Source: Hibiscus mutabilis
Taxonomy: Eukaryota; Streptophyta; Magnoliopsida; Malvales; Malvaceae
Assembly (NCBI GenBank): GCA_019671005.1
Contig: CM033714.1
Coordinates: 55,847,741 to 55,911,740 of the forward strand
Direction: 5' to 3'
Length of the DNA stretch: 64,000 nt
Under the pieces are notes generated by a model, which was given only the letters and a program-made list of their open reading frames with translations, was not told the DNA's origin and did not search any database. Below, in pieces: positions 44,961 through 57,326 of this stretch. The position numbers and the translations under genes are program-made. Position 1 is the stretch's first letter. Each line of letters opens with the position of its first letter.

Positions 44961-47009
44961 CAGCAGGTCTTGTCAATTTCGCATCCAATACCCTCTCACC
45001 TTAGCTTCGGCTTCTTCTTTACTGAGGTCTACCTCTCCAACGGGAAGTTACAGGTCAAAAGATTTTCAATTCTTCGAATCTGTCAAAACAATCAAAATGA
45101 TTTGATGATATGAGTTAGCAAGCTCCTATGGATGTCTAACTAAATATGATGCATGAATGGAGCCGTCTATAGAGATACTAGGAAAAATCCCTATTTTCTG
45201 GTCGATCACTCCTAACTTCCACGGGCTTTCTGTTTTTGCTAAGTCTTCATTTTTTGTCTTATCTTGAAAGGATATTGCTGGCCAGAACTGATTTGACTAA
45301 GATTTGTCACTTCCTTAAGTCCACTTTCGAAACACGGTCCCACTCAACTTGGGTTTTGTTATTTTCTCTTCATTAACTCTTCATGATGAGTCTTCTTCAT
45401 TCTCAATATTGGGGTGAATGCATGCCCCTAAATCTTCGCAGTACTCCATTTCCTTCTCGGATTCAACGGTTACTCACCTTTGACCCATTGGTATGATCAT
45501 TCTTCCATTTCAAAGATAGGCTGAAAACATGCCCCACGAGTCTCTAAATTTTCAATAAAACTCAATCTTAATCTTTCTGAGCCAACCAAGGCCTTGTGGC
45601 AGACACTTATTTCGGGTCCTTGAACCAAGTAGCATATAAAGGCTTGTTAATATTCCTTTCAGGATCCTTGATATGCTTGAATTAGGTCGATCATATACAC
45701 ATCTGACCTTGCGCCCTAAGCTTCATTCTAAAACTCAGAGACCCTATTCTTTTCTATTTCTGTATCTTTCTTTTATTTCCTTTCTTTTTCTCCCTTTCTT
45801 CTCTTTTTTTCTTTTTCATATATACATCAGTTTGCTAATCACTATTTCAATAGAGGATACTTTTTGGGTTAATATGTAAATTCAAAATTAATAGAAAAAA
45901 AGAATAGAATACCCCGGATATCGGATGCAAGAGTGTCTTAGATTCAATCCTCCATTGATCCACAATTTGCCTTTGAAGGTTGTAGTGATACTTGTACTCG
46001 TGAAATTCCTTCCAGATAGCTCGGTTCATCCTCAAGATTATGGTTCTTGCTTGATCGGTTCGAAAACTACTCCTCCTAGTTCTCATCATCTTTCTCCATT
46101 TAAAATGTTTGAGCTTTCCAACTTTTATTTAGCCCATAGAGCATGGAAAATGCTATTCTGACATTTCTAATTGTAATTGTGTACCTTTGATTATAATTAA
46201 CATCGTGTCAGTGTCTTCAAGGATTCATCTCTGGGACTTATTCAATTTGTTCACTCATTTCTTTTTCCTAGGGGAATTCAACTCATCACGGTCCTTTGTC
46301 TCGAGGATAATGATGGAGCATACAACAATACCCCGAGTTACTCAGCATAGTCATGATTTTGAAAATATTACCATCACTCATGAAGCGAAGAGTTTCCGGC
46401 TTCAGCGGAGTGCCCCTAAAATTCCACACTTGTATCCAAAAAATGCCTATTACCAGGTTTCGAACATTAGAGTTCTTTTTGATTACTGCCTATTACCAGG
46501 CTTTGAAGTGCTTTTTGAAAAATGCCTATTACCAAGCTTTGACAATTAAATCAATTCGTTCTTTTTCGAAAACACTCTATTATTATTATTATTATTATTA
46601 TTATTTTTGGCACATTAAAGCGACTCTATTTTGGGTTCTCTTAGGATATTTCCTTATCATCGAAGGAGTAGTAATCTTGCTTCTCTCGCTTTACCAACCA
46701 AAGCAAACTGATGGGAAATCACACTTCATCGTTATCACAACATTCAATTGATTTCTTTCATTAAAATTAATGTCACATCATACGCGTAATATTTGGGATC
46801 TACGAAGGTAAGAAAGAATATATACATATATATGTTTAAGAAAAGTGCAACCTTCATTGAAATAGCAAAAGCAAACATAACATGAGTACTCACGAAAGAC
46901 CACTACTACTATATTTGAGTAGAAAAAAGCAAATTGAACACACATAGAAAAACAGATAAAACATGGATAGGATGCCCTAGAAATCATCGAGCCTTGCGAC
47001 ATTGATCAT

Positions 47010-48242
47010 TCATCCTGACGCTTCAAACCTTCCCAAAGACTTGGCCTCTTTTTTGAACTTAGGTCTTTCATTCTCAAAGGAAAACACTCCGTTCTTAACA
47101 AGTTCGTAGATCATGCCCTTCAGAACCACGCACTCTTCCGTGGTATGGCCAAAATCACCGTGATGATATTCACATGCAACCCTGGCACCAAACACTTTGG
47201 GAATGAAATAGGCATACTGTTTCGGGGAGGCGACCTCAAGAGTTTATTTTGAACCAACAAAGGTAATAGATCCAAATTTTTCATTGGGAATAACACATTC
47301 GTCCTCTTGTCACTCCCTCTTGCATCATGCCTTTTAGCTTTTTTCCCTTTTTCCTCAAGCAAGGCTCCTCTTTTTTGAAGACACCACCATTATCAAGGCA
47401 TGTCGCTTTTGTGGAATCCTTCAGAATTGCTTCGGATCTTTTAAGCGGGTTCAGAACTAAGCCTTCCATGGAACGGTTGTGATCATGATGGCTGCTGACG
47501 TTCTTAGATTTTGCCGATGTCAGCAACTTCGCCTTATTTTCCTTTTCATTACGGCCACCCGATCTTCTCCTAATTTTATAGTACCAGCCATGGCTGGAAA
47601 ATTAATTATCAGACTTGGACTCATTGTCTCAAACTCTAATACTCTAATATCTAGGAGGTGCTAAATTTTACGCTTAAAACTCACACATCTCTCGATGGAA
47701 TGTCCCCGAGTTCTGGCATGGTAATCGCAATGATCTTTCTCACTGAACCAACTCGGATATGGAGGTGACCGGGCTTTGACAAAGCAAGGTGCCACCAGAC
47801 GGGCGTGTAGCAGCTTGGAATGCAAATCTCAGTAGGTTAAAGGACTAGGAGTGAACTGGAAGTCCTTCGATTCTTTCTTCTTTTTCTGAGCCCTAGAAGC
47901 CTAGCTACCTGACAGCTGATGAGGTTTTGGAGCCACAGACACCAAAGGCTGATCATGTGTTTGTAGGGATAACAATTTAGAATACAGTGTAGTCGACATC
48001 CTCGTCCTCTTGTCACTTATTGTACCTTTCTCACCATGTGGCTCTAACTTTTTTAGTTCTTCATTTGCTGACGAGGAAAAAATTGTCAAGGGAGAGCCTT
48101 TGACCTTATCCATCACCAAATCGGTTGGGCACTCGGTGGCAATGCATGCTATCTCATATTGGCTAAGGATAGCTTGGTCTTCAACTAATAAAATCTGGTC
48201 TGCTATGAAGTCATAATCCCAATTCTCACCTTTCTCTTCCAC
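47010..48242 (-). pseudogene. Gag-type fragments of element B
   Basis: Two Cys/His modules are visible: CDYHARTRGHSIERC (about 47729-47685) and CEYHHGDFGHTTEEC (about 47171-47127), followed by KGMIYELVKNG. Element C has the same pair (CDYHDGAPGHPTENC and CEFHQDEGHDIQKC) between gag and protease. The segment 48242-47901 (starting MEEKGENWDYDF) has no recognised domain. Frames change several times, so this is a dead gag remnant. Confidence 0.65.
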
Positions 48243-48480
48243 AATAGTCTTCTTTCATACCCTTTTCTTCGGTCATGGTGGCCATCATACCCACTAGTTC
48301 ATCGACTTGCCCCCTTGTTTCCACTTGGAACTTCTTCACATACTATCTCTCTTTGGTTCCAAACCAATTGTTCTTGAAGCTGTTCGAATTTATGTATTCT
48401 AGCCACTAGGTCATCCATGCTTCTGAAGCTGTCTTAGCCTGAAGTCATTCTATTTTCCCTTCTATTTTCTGAGATGAATA

Positions 48481-51344
48481 TCCTTCCCAATCAGAAATGG
48501 GTATGATGCGATAAATGAATTATTAATGATTTAATCAATTCTAATGTTGTGAATAATTATGCACAAAACAAACATTAATAGTGTCACAACACAAGGATGA
48601 ATACAAATAAAGGTGTTGATTCCAACAAGTGATCCGTGTTAATTTATGGTTCAACCCCCGTACGTCACCTTTATGCATGATACAAACATTTAAGTATGAT
48701 GTGATGATTTTGTTAATTTTTGATCTATTTACCTCAGGATGGTTAGAATTAATCCGAATATTTGGTCAACATCCTTTAAGCTCGGACACGACACAAATAT
48801 TAGAATTAATAAATACCTCTCTTTTTATGATTTAGATTGATTACCGATGCAATTAAGATTAAAGATTACATGAATGTCAATTTAGGTATGTCAATCAAGG
48901 GCATAAATGTAAACATTTAAAAGGAATGTCCCAATTTAATATATAACCCAATTACATATTTAGCCCTAAACAATTAAGAAACCCAATTTATGGTGACTAA
49001 ATTGTAATTTAATGCTAAGTTAAACTTAAAATTGGTTTTCCCCTAAAGTAATTAAGAAATATTCAATCAATTTAATGAATTTAAAATTTACCCCAATAAG
49101 CCAAGGATAAATTTAAATTCACTAAATTAATCCGAACACTAATCTAATTAATGCTCTAAAAAACTAAGGCTAATTTGATTAATTCTAGGATCATGCCCCT
49201 ATGAGACGCGCACATGGTACAAATTATTTGAATTAATTTGGCTATAGAATTAACTTTAGAACTCATGTTAGTTCATATGTTTGGAACCTTAAGGATTATA
49301 ACTGTATGTACACAATAACTATAGTAATGTGTTAACCCTAAAATATTGGACCATGCATTTTGAGATATGTAAATGTATTTAAGTAAGTATGTAATGGTCT
49401 GATATGAAATTATCTAATGAATGAATGACTAGAACTTTGTTTATAAGTTTGTTTGTTCGAATATGATTGTATAAATTATAGAATTGAATGTGTTAAATTG
49501 TTTAATGATAAGCCTTCAACTAGATTCCCCACATGTTGGGCCTTCACCTTCTGCGGATTCTTCAAGAACCACGACTCGACCTGTGACGTCCTCAACCCGG
49601 CTTAGAAGAAAACCAGATTCGAGAATGTCACAACAAGGAAAAACCGAAAGCATGAACCAGAAAATTTCAAATTTTCTTTACACTGACCATAAATAACAGT
49701 ATGTTTTCTTGTTTCTTATAAACTTTCTTGGATTCTATTTCCTTTGAAGTATTTAATCATTATGAACATAATAAACACAACATCAATTGATTAAAACCAG
49801 AAGCTCACTTGTAGCACAATTGTACTAGTTAACAAATACATAGATATGGCTACAACTTTTACTCATAGGTCTTACGTGGATAATTAATTAATACTATGCT
49901 TCCCCAACATGTATTTGGGTCAATTCAATTTTCCCATTATTAAGGCAGTCCCTAAACAGTTTGACTCATAATTTTATTTAATCAACAATTCACCAAGGTC
50001 CTTAAAAACACATATAACAGCCTATTACAACTTATGCCTATAACATCGTTTCACCATCGATCCATACAATACATAGCTAGTCATTCAAACATCGGTTATA
50101 CCACAATAATTACACAACAGTTGAATAACATGTTCTATTGACTAAGGATCCATTCGACCATACGGTTTCTTGTCCCATTCTTTACTTCATGTTTTGTCAA
50201 ATTAACAAGATTACCATTTACGATGATCACTCAATTTGCAACATGCCGAACTTAATATCTTGCTTCTGCCAAGACTCACCAATCAAGTAATTTACACGTG
50301 TTTATTTCCCCAGAATCTATTCGAATACATATACTGCATACTTTTTACAACAGAGTAACGATCAAATAATGATTATACAAATCATAAGATACAATTCTTA
50401 ACAAACAAGCAATATGCCACCATCCTAAGAGTAAACTATCTAAAATAGTTTCCAAAATCTATAGGAACTTCGAACCAAGACTCGTAATTCTCAACCACAA
50501 TAGAGGCAAGCACACTTGATTAACCTTCAATGTATGAATTGGAATGCATTAGGCTTATATAGCCTAAGTGAGGTAGTATTCATGGGAGAACAAGGTAATA
50601 GTCAACCAAGGAATAATGATGATCAACCAAGTCTTTATAATTATTTAAATTAACATATGATACAATGTCTTTATTTATCTTTTTTTTATTAATCTTCAGG
50701 CTTAATTCAGAAGCTTTCTGAATTCTTAAGATTCATAAATATTTTTTTCCTGTTCACCAAGGGCCTTAACTGAGTATCATGCTCACTAAGAGTTACCATT
50801 TACAGTGCTCACCAAGAGCTATCAGTTACAAAGCTCACCAAGAGCTGTCAGTTAAATTGCTTGATCATAATTCTCTTGTATTATTCACTTAATTATAATC
50901 ATTTCATGACTTTTACAAGCTTGCCTTGGATCTCTGTTGGTGATGGATAACATTAGTCCAGGCGATACTTAGCTCAAATCACATAGCAATGGCTAATATC
51001 GAAACATATCAATGGGGCGTCCCCAGAGCAATAGGTAAACAAGGGTACACGAAGTACCAATCAAGGGACCGTAGTCCATTCCATCCAGGAAGACAAGAGT
51101 ACTCAAAGTTCTAAATAGAGGACCGTAGTTCATACTATCAGGCATCATCCAATAGATCCAAGGTCTTCCATTTTAAAGAGGCAACTTACATGTTTTATCT
51201 TAGTTTTGATATTCGAGAAGTTGCTTATTGTACGAGTAGCTTTACTTTTGAAGTTAATAGAGGTTTCTTAGGTTACACGTAACCTTGCTTGTTTCCTTAT
51301 TTCAACAACTTATATCATATTTCAAGCTTTATAACAAGTATACC
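48481..51344. other. AT-rich region, partly LTR-derived
   Basis: No gene is supported; the 70-codon frame 49484-49696 has no domain. Between about 50500 and 51340 there are short phrases also seen in the LTR-like DNA at 36770-37150 and 52380-52480 (a GAGGTAGT/TAGCCTA motif and GGACCGTAGT stems), suggesting old gypsy LTR sequence without clear ends. Confidence 0.35.
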
Positions 51345-53693
51345 TGTAACACCGCATCCCCGGGTTAGCCGTAACCCAGTTCGGAGTGTTACCTGAACAA
51401 AACAAAGCGACCGATAGGTTACTTGTTGAACAAGTAACCTCGGGATACTTGCCTTGTTGCACAAGTAACCCAATCTAAACCTTTCAAACATACAAACAAT
51501 ACATCAATTCACTTTAGGCAAAGCCACAACATACATAGCATACAATTTTAGGTACCAATTTGTTTCCTTCTTACTTATAACCTAAGTTACTATATCATAT
51601 TACCATTACAATCAATTCACATACATCATTCAAAAAACAAGGTCAAGTGTGGCATATTTCATTTTAAGCTACTATAATACATGATACAACTTTCATCTTA
51701 TTTTACAATTTACATGCATCTTATTCGAATACACTAGGTGACCACTAAACTTACTTTAACTAGCTTACTTGCATCCTAAGTAACTACTTATTCAATCAAT
51801 TAACATGATTATTTCAAAGCATACAATTTACATCTTAATACATCTTCATTCATCCTATTTGAAACATCATGGAATCCTAACCATTTTTCATTTGTTTCTT
51901 TACAATCAAGTTATCATATTACATAGCATATTTGTCTAGAACATTGATAATACATGCTTAACATACCTTAGCCTCCAATTTCAACATAGCCGAACCATGC
52001 TAGCATACATAGTATCAAATGCATGTACATACAACATAGGTTTAGCATTCAATTAAACAAGATTTCATCACACATTGAATCTACATTCGATTCATACATA
52101 ATCTCATCAAATAATGGATTTCAAACACAATATGCGCAACATCTACTTCTTATATATACATATCATCTTAGTTCAAACATAGTTTAAGTCATCCAAAATA
52201 GTTTACATAGTAGGCCCATTCAAACATTAGAAAACTAGTCATATACACATAATCAAATGCATAATCTAGGCTATATATTACAAAATCTAGTGCCACCAAA
52301 CTAGAAGTATACAAAGAGTATGAATTCATACTTTTAAAGCTTGCATCAAGTGTTGCTTCAAACCCAAGATATCCTCTTGACGTAATCTTTAATCTGTTAT
52401 GGGAAGAATGAAGAGTAGAGTGGTAAGTACAAGATATGTACTTAGTGAGGTAACACTAAGTCTAGTCAATTTTCAAAGCATATAAGTCCAAGTTTACATG
52501 TAATCCAAGAATCAAGAACATCAATACAAGGCACATTCTATTTCGAATTGCATTTGGTAACTTAGGCATCTTTTACATATCATACAATCAACAAGAACAT
52601 CATCATGGTTTCCATAAGCCATTCGAACAACATGCTTGGAAGACAAGCAATCAAACATTTAATCCTTTAAGTAAGCATTTATACATAAAGCCATCAACAT
52701 ATATTTCTTCCATGACAAGAAACAAGTTTAGCAACTATTCATGTGTCATCTTTCAAGCAACGAAGTTTATACAACTTTCTTACAATACAAGCAATGTTCA
52801 TTAAGTCATCTTTCAACCTTCCTTGGTAAGTAGCTTACTGGATAATCAAATCTCATCAATATGCACCGAAGTGCCAATATGCTCCGTAGTACCAATATGC
52901 ACTGTAGTGCCAATATGCACCGTCGTGCCAATATGTACCAATATGCACCGTAGTGCCCATATACACCGTAGTGCAAACATGAGCCCAAGATTCTAAGGCA
53001 TGCCCTCCTATCTATCAAACTAGCTACTAAGGTTGTTGATTATCCATTTCATTTAAGCCTTATTTATTTCATGATTCAATATAACAATATGCCATTCAAA
53101 GGCCAAGCCCTTAGGCTTATGGAGTCTTAACTCCCAATATATAACTATCCATAGCATTCGATTCAATCAACCATGTATACATTCACAAACACAAGCATAT
53201 GTATGCATTGTGCGTACCTTATTCTCCAAGAAAGCATGCCAATTCATACCTTAGGCATAAGCAATGCGCATTACAAGCATTTGATCATAATTGCTTAACA
53301 CCCAAGTAAACACAAAGATCATGGCATCAATCATGTAATCATACATTTCATTCTTCCCTTACTTAGCCAAATATTCTTTAAGTTATGTTACATGGCATTA
53401 GCATTTCATTTAAGCAATAACAAGGTTGGTTAGGACCTAAGTCCCAACCCTAGGATAGTTACACTCACAATACTCCTAGCAATTCAACTATCTTGGATCC
53501 AAATCCCTTTGCCTCTAGCTTTGGGATGTCCACTCCTATCCTCTTCTTCCCCAATCTGCTGCCCTTGGTCTAGCAAGCAAAGCACATGCACATATCATCA
53601 CAACAAGCACAACATCACACAAACATAGTAGCAATGTTATCACAATGTACCTAACATTTAGCTACTGTTTTTATGCTTCTTTTTAAGCATTTC
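51345..53693. repeat. Gypsy-like LTR fragment interrupted by element C
   Basis: Starts TGTAACACCGCATCCCC with GGAGTGTTACC shortly after, like other plant gypsy LTR starts. The AT-rich body carries the tandem array at 52858. It ends where element C begins at 53694, so element C probably inserted into it and the rest lies beyond the window. Confidence 0.45.
52858..52974. repeat. 18-bp tandem array of small palindromes
   Basis: About 6.5 units of AATATGCACCGTAGTGCC with point changes. One unit is shortened to ten bases. Each full unit contains GCAC-CGTA-GTGC, a four-base stem. Confidence 0.85.
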
Positions 53694-56645
53694 TGTAATC
53701 ACTCATTTTTATCTGGTTTGTAAATACATATTAGTATAATTATTAGTATATTAGCGTTGCCTGTATACATGTATTATATTATTATGCTATATGTTTATTA
53801 TGTGCATGAGTGTTATTAATATATGTAAAGTGTGTTTAGTGTGTGTATGTATATTATAAACTATGTGTGTATACGTATTAATAAGTAATACGGTGTATGT
53901 GTCTCATGCATGTATCTGCATTTAGTACGAGCGTATTGTTTTTACGGATAATGTGTGTAGATGTTATGTTAATTATGTGTATGATTATATATGCATGTAT
54001 GCTAGTATGTTATATTAATTAATGTTTGCATGTATGTTGTACGTATGTGTTTACATAGGTATGTACGTATGTATTATCGTATGTGTATTATTATTATTGA
54101 TGTTGTTATTACTAATATTAATGTTAATATTATTAGGCTAATATAAGATGAAATCCAAAAAAACATATTAAACCCAAAATGAATAATTACCAGTCCAAGT
54201 CCATTACATATTACAGGGCCTGAAAATATTAATATTATTACAAGGCCTGATCAGGCCCAAACCGGCCAGCCCACATCCTAAGAAACCCTAACCCACATCA
54301 GATAATAGAGCCTTGACCCTATCCTTTTATCTTGCGCAGCTACACCAGGGCCGTTAGATCAGATCTGGATCCAAAGGCCATGATTTGTGGCATAAAGACC
54401 CCTCATCTACCGCGTGAAGTCCACGCGCGGGCTGTTGGATTCTCCACTCGCGCGTGTGAGATACGTGCAAGACCGACCATTTTCTTCAGGCCACGTGGCG
54501 CGATCCCGAACCACTACATCATTTCTGAGGCCTCATCTCAGCCATCTGATCATCGAGCGGTCCTAACCGTTGGATTAGATCTGATCCAACGGATAGGAAC
54601 GATTCTGGCAGTAATAATCGCTTCATCTCCCAAGACGCCAGTCTGCGCAGCCAAACAGTCACCTCCATCACGCTGCTCCCTATGCCGGCCGTACCAACCA
54701 CCAAGCATGGCCGGGCATGCCAAAGACACAAAAACGGAAAGGCATCAGAAAAATCAGATAAAAAAGACTATATCTTATGTACTAGTCTAGAAAACCAAAG
54801 AGAAGATATGTAACTAAAAAAATGAAAATCAGGCAGTTCAGTTGTAATCAGTTTTCCCAGAAATACAAAAAAGAGAGATCTCACTCTTTCGTTCATCTTT
54901 TGAACATGAAAAATAAAAGGTATACATTTGTCTTTAGTGTTGCATGTATGTAGATACTCTAGAAATAACAAAAAGGGAGAAGGGTGGGGAAGTTCTTTTA
55001 CCTTCGCTGTCATTGGATCTCCCCTCACCAGTAATAAGCCGCGTCAGTTTCTAAAACTGAACATGGTGAATTGAAAAGAGAGGGAGGTCCCTTTTGGTAT
55101 CGTTTTGTATATTTAAAAAAAGGGGAAAATGGTTTTTCGCTTCGTATTTTCTTAGATCTAAGGCAAAGAGGAGTCTTTTCTTTAAATCCAAGTTCGGATT
55201 CGAGTTTAGGTTGAAGTAAGGTTCGTTTTGGTGGTTTTTTGGGGTTCATCGGTGCCGATTAGCGGCGGAGGAGACGACAGTTGGCCGTCGGTTTCTGGGT
55301 TCATCGAAGGCTTGAGGTTTGGTTTTTGAGAGAAAATGAGAGAATGGAGGGATATTATCCTAAAGCTTTAAAAAAATGAGAAAAAGAGAGAGGGGAGGCC
55401 GGTTGGGGGAACTTATAGCCAAACCCTTTTCCATAAATGGCCAAATTTCATCATAAACCATCCCGCGTTTCGAGATTTTTCAAAACGATCTCTCCCATTG
55501 GGATAATTACAAGCCTAATCCCTCTTATGTTTCCAAGTTTTCCAATTTCGTCCCAAAATCTATTCGAAATCCATTTTCAAATGGCTAAATTACGCCCCAA
55601 GGACCTCCGCATTTTCGAACTTTCCATTTCGAGCTTGCCGCATGGGTTATTTACAACCTTAGTTCTCATGAGTTTTACCCTGTTCTTGATTAGATCCCTA
55701 AATGTCGGTTTTTTTATTTTGAGTTGTAAGCCTTTTGTTTTGATTTTATTCCATTACAGTCCCTTACTGTTGTTTATTATTTTGCTTTAAAGTAGTGAGG
55801 TTTTAATATTTTTGCTTTAATATTTTGTGTGGTCTTTTACATGGGTGTTATATATATTCTTGCCACCTCTATATGTCATGCTCGTTTTTTTGAATATTGG
55901 TATGTTGATATATCCGTTAGCTTGTTTACTCGTATTCTAAACGTTTATCAAATTTATTTTCTTTGAGTATGTTTGCATCTTAGTATGCTTTATGCTTTAA
56001 TGTGTGTTTTTTTCTCGTATTATATATGTATTTATGTTTTACAACATATATTTTTGTGATATCTTTTTGTCTTGTAATTCTATTGTTCGTGGTATATATA
56101 TATGTATGTTTAGGTTGGTATTTTATTAGATTAATGTTCCATATTAATATTTATTTTTATTGTATTTGAATTATTTGCCATATTTTATGTTTCGCTCACT
56201 AAGATTGCATATCGGTATATATAATGTCAATGCGGCGTCCTTTTATCCGGATGCAAACGGGGCTAGTATCAGGCGTAGTGATAGTGGTTGGGCGTTTTCT
56301 CTCGGATAATGGGACCTTTAAAATTTACTCGCAATTATAACCAAATTTTAATTTAATCGTCACTTTAAACCGGAAAGTTTAATTTTAATAAAGCGGTAAT
56401 TATTAAAGTACCAATTTTGGGCGGTGTGAGGGTGCTAATCCTTCCCTATCCGTAACCGACTCCCAAGCTCAAAGTTTTTGAATCTCTGGTTTTATGGTGT
56501 CCGGCCTACCTAAGTGGCCGGTGGCGACTCCTCTTTTAAAATAAAATACGGTATTTTTAAAACACCACGGAATAAATATTTTAATACTCGAAAGACAATA
56601 AACACTTCGAAAACTCATTTTTTAGCGAAAACGGACATCGCTACA
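53694..56645 (+). repeat. 5' LTR of element C (2952 bp)
   Basis: TGTAATCACTCATTTTT to CATCGCTACA, followed by a primer site. It shares with the LTR of A the CCGTTGGAT/ATCCAACGG stem (54567-54592), GCGCG-rich palindromic parts (54445-54458), the CCGGCC...GGCCGG block (56501-56521) and TGGCGACTC (56522-56530). Reading frames within (54332-54790, 55437-55790) look like chance. Confidence 0.88.
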
Positions 56646-56647
56646 GA

Positions 56648-56666
56648 TGGCGACTCTGCTGGGGAC
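56648..56666 (+). other. Primer binding site (tRNA-Arg-like)
   Basis: TGGCGACTCTGCTGGGGAC begins two bases after the LTR. Its complement fits the 3' end of a plant tRNA-Arg, the primer I recall for Ogre-type elements. A 9-base copy of its start also occurs inside the LTR at 56522. Confidence 0.7.
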
Positions 56667-57326
56667 AATTTTTTGTTTTTCAAAAATAAGAAGAGAGTCA
56701 AGCTTTTTAAAATAATTACCACTTTATTAATATTAGAAATTCCGGGTTAAAGTGACTATTAAATTAACATTCGGTTATAATTGCGCGTTTATTTTAACGC
56801 ATTTAAAATATGGCATATAAACCCGCTTTTTAAGTGGGGGGAAAACGGTAATGCTTTCATGGAGATATCGTTCTCCCGTATGGGCCTAGCAAGTACCTTC
56901 GGGGCTCGAGTACCTTATGCTTTCGTAAGGATATCGTTCCTTCGTACGGGTATAAGCGAATGGGTCCCCCTGAATTGAACCCAGTTGAAAGAAGCCTATA
57001 ATGGGTGATGATCGGGGGCCTTGCTACTCTTAGTAGGGGACAACAAGGATAATTCGGGTACCTCCTAGAACCAAGACTGCATGTAGAGAATACATAGAAA
57101 CCCACCCCTTTAGAGCCATGCGGATAACGTTAGGTTTTAGATGGGATAAATAGGTTTGTTTTGTGTGTTTATTCTATTTAATTTGTCATCTTATTTATAT
57201 ATTTATTAATTTTATCTGGTACTGACTTGTTTTCTTTTTCGCTTTTGTTTTTTTCATACATTATTGCATTTGCATTACATAAAGGTACTGGATCAAGTGG
57301 TTTACCCGATCAGAAAGTCTTTCACC
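56667..57326 (+). other. 5' leader of element C
   Basis: Non-coding. ATGCTTTC followed by GATATCGTTC and CGTAYGGG occurs twice (56851-56888 and 56925-56963), so part of the leader is an imperfect duplication about 75 bases apart. Confidence 0.55.

Larger units (their letters stand above)
43617..48480 (-). mobile_element. Internal part of element B, pol deleted
   Basis: Reading the - strand: gag-type fragments (48242-47010), undefined DNA, a long purine tract (pyrimidine on +), then a hairpin array and polypurine tract before the LTR. No protease, RT or integrase was seen, and no 5' LTR or primer site was found on the right, so the right border is approximate. Undefined parts include an (ATT)n run at 46573-46602 and short frames without domains. 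Confidence 0.6.

Noticed and set aside
44628..45113. Phe/Leu/Ser-rich 161-codon frame resembling a membrane protein
   Set aside because: Translation of a pyrimidine tract; the opposite frames are Lys/Glu-rich for the same reason.
48840..48880. 5' end of element B (GATTACA next to an AAGAT-like word)
   Set aside because: Only a short match; no LTR or primer-site sequence follows.
54332..54790. 152-codon frame in the LTR of element C
   Set aside because: LTR position, and the matching region of element A does not keep the same protein.
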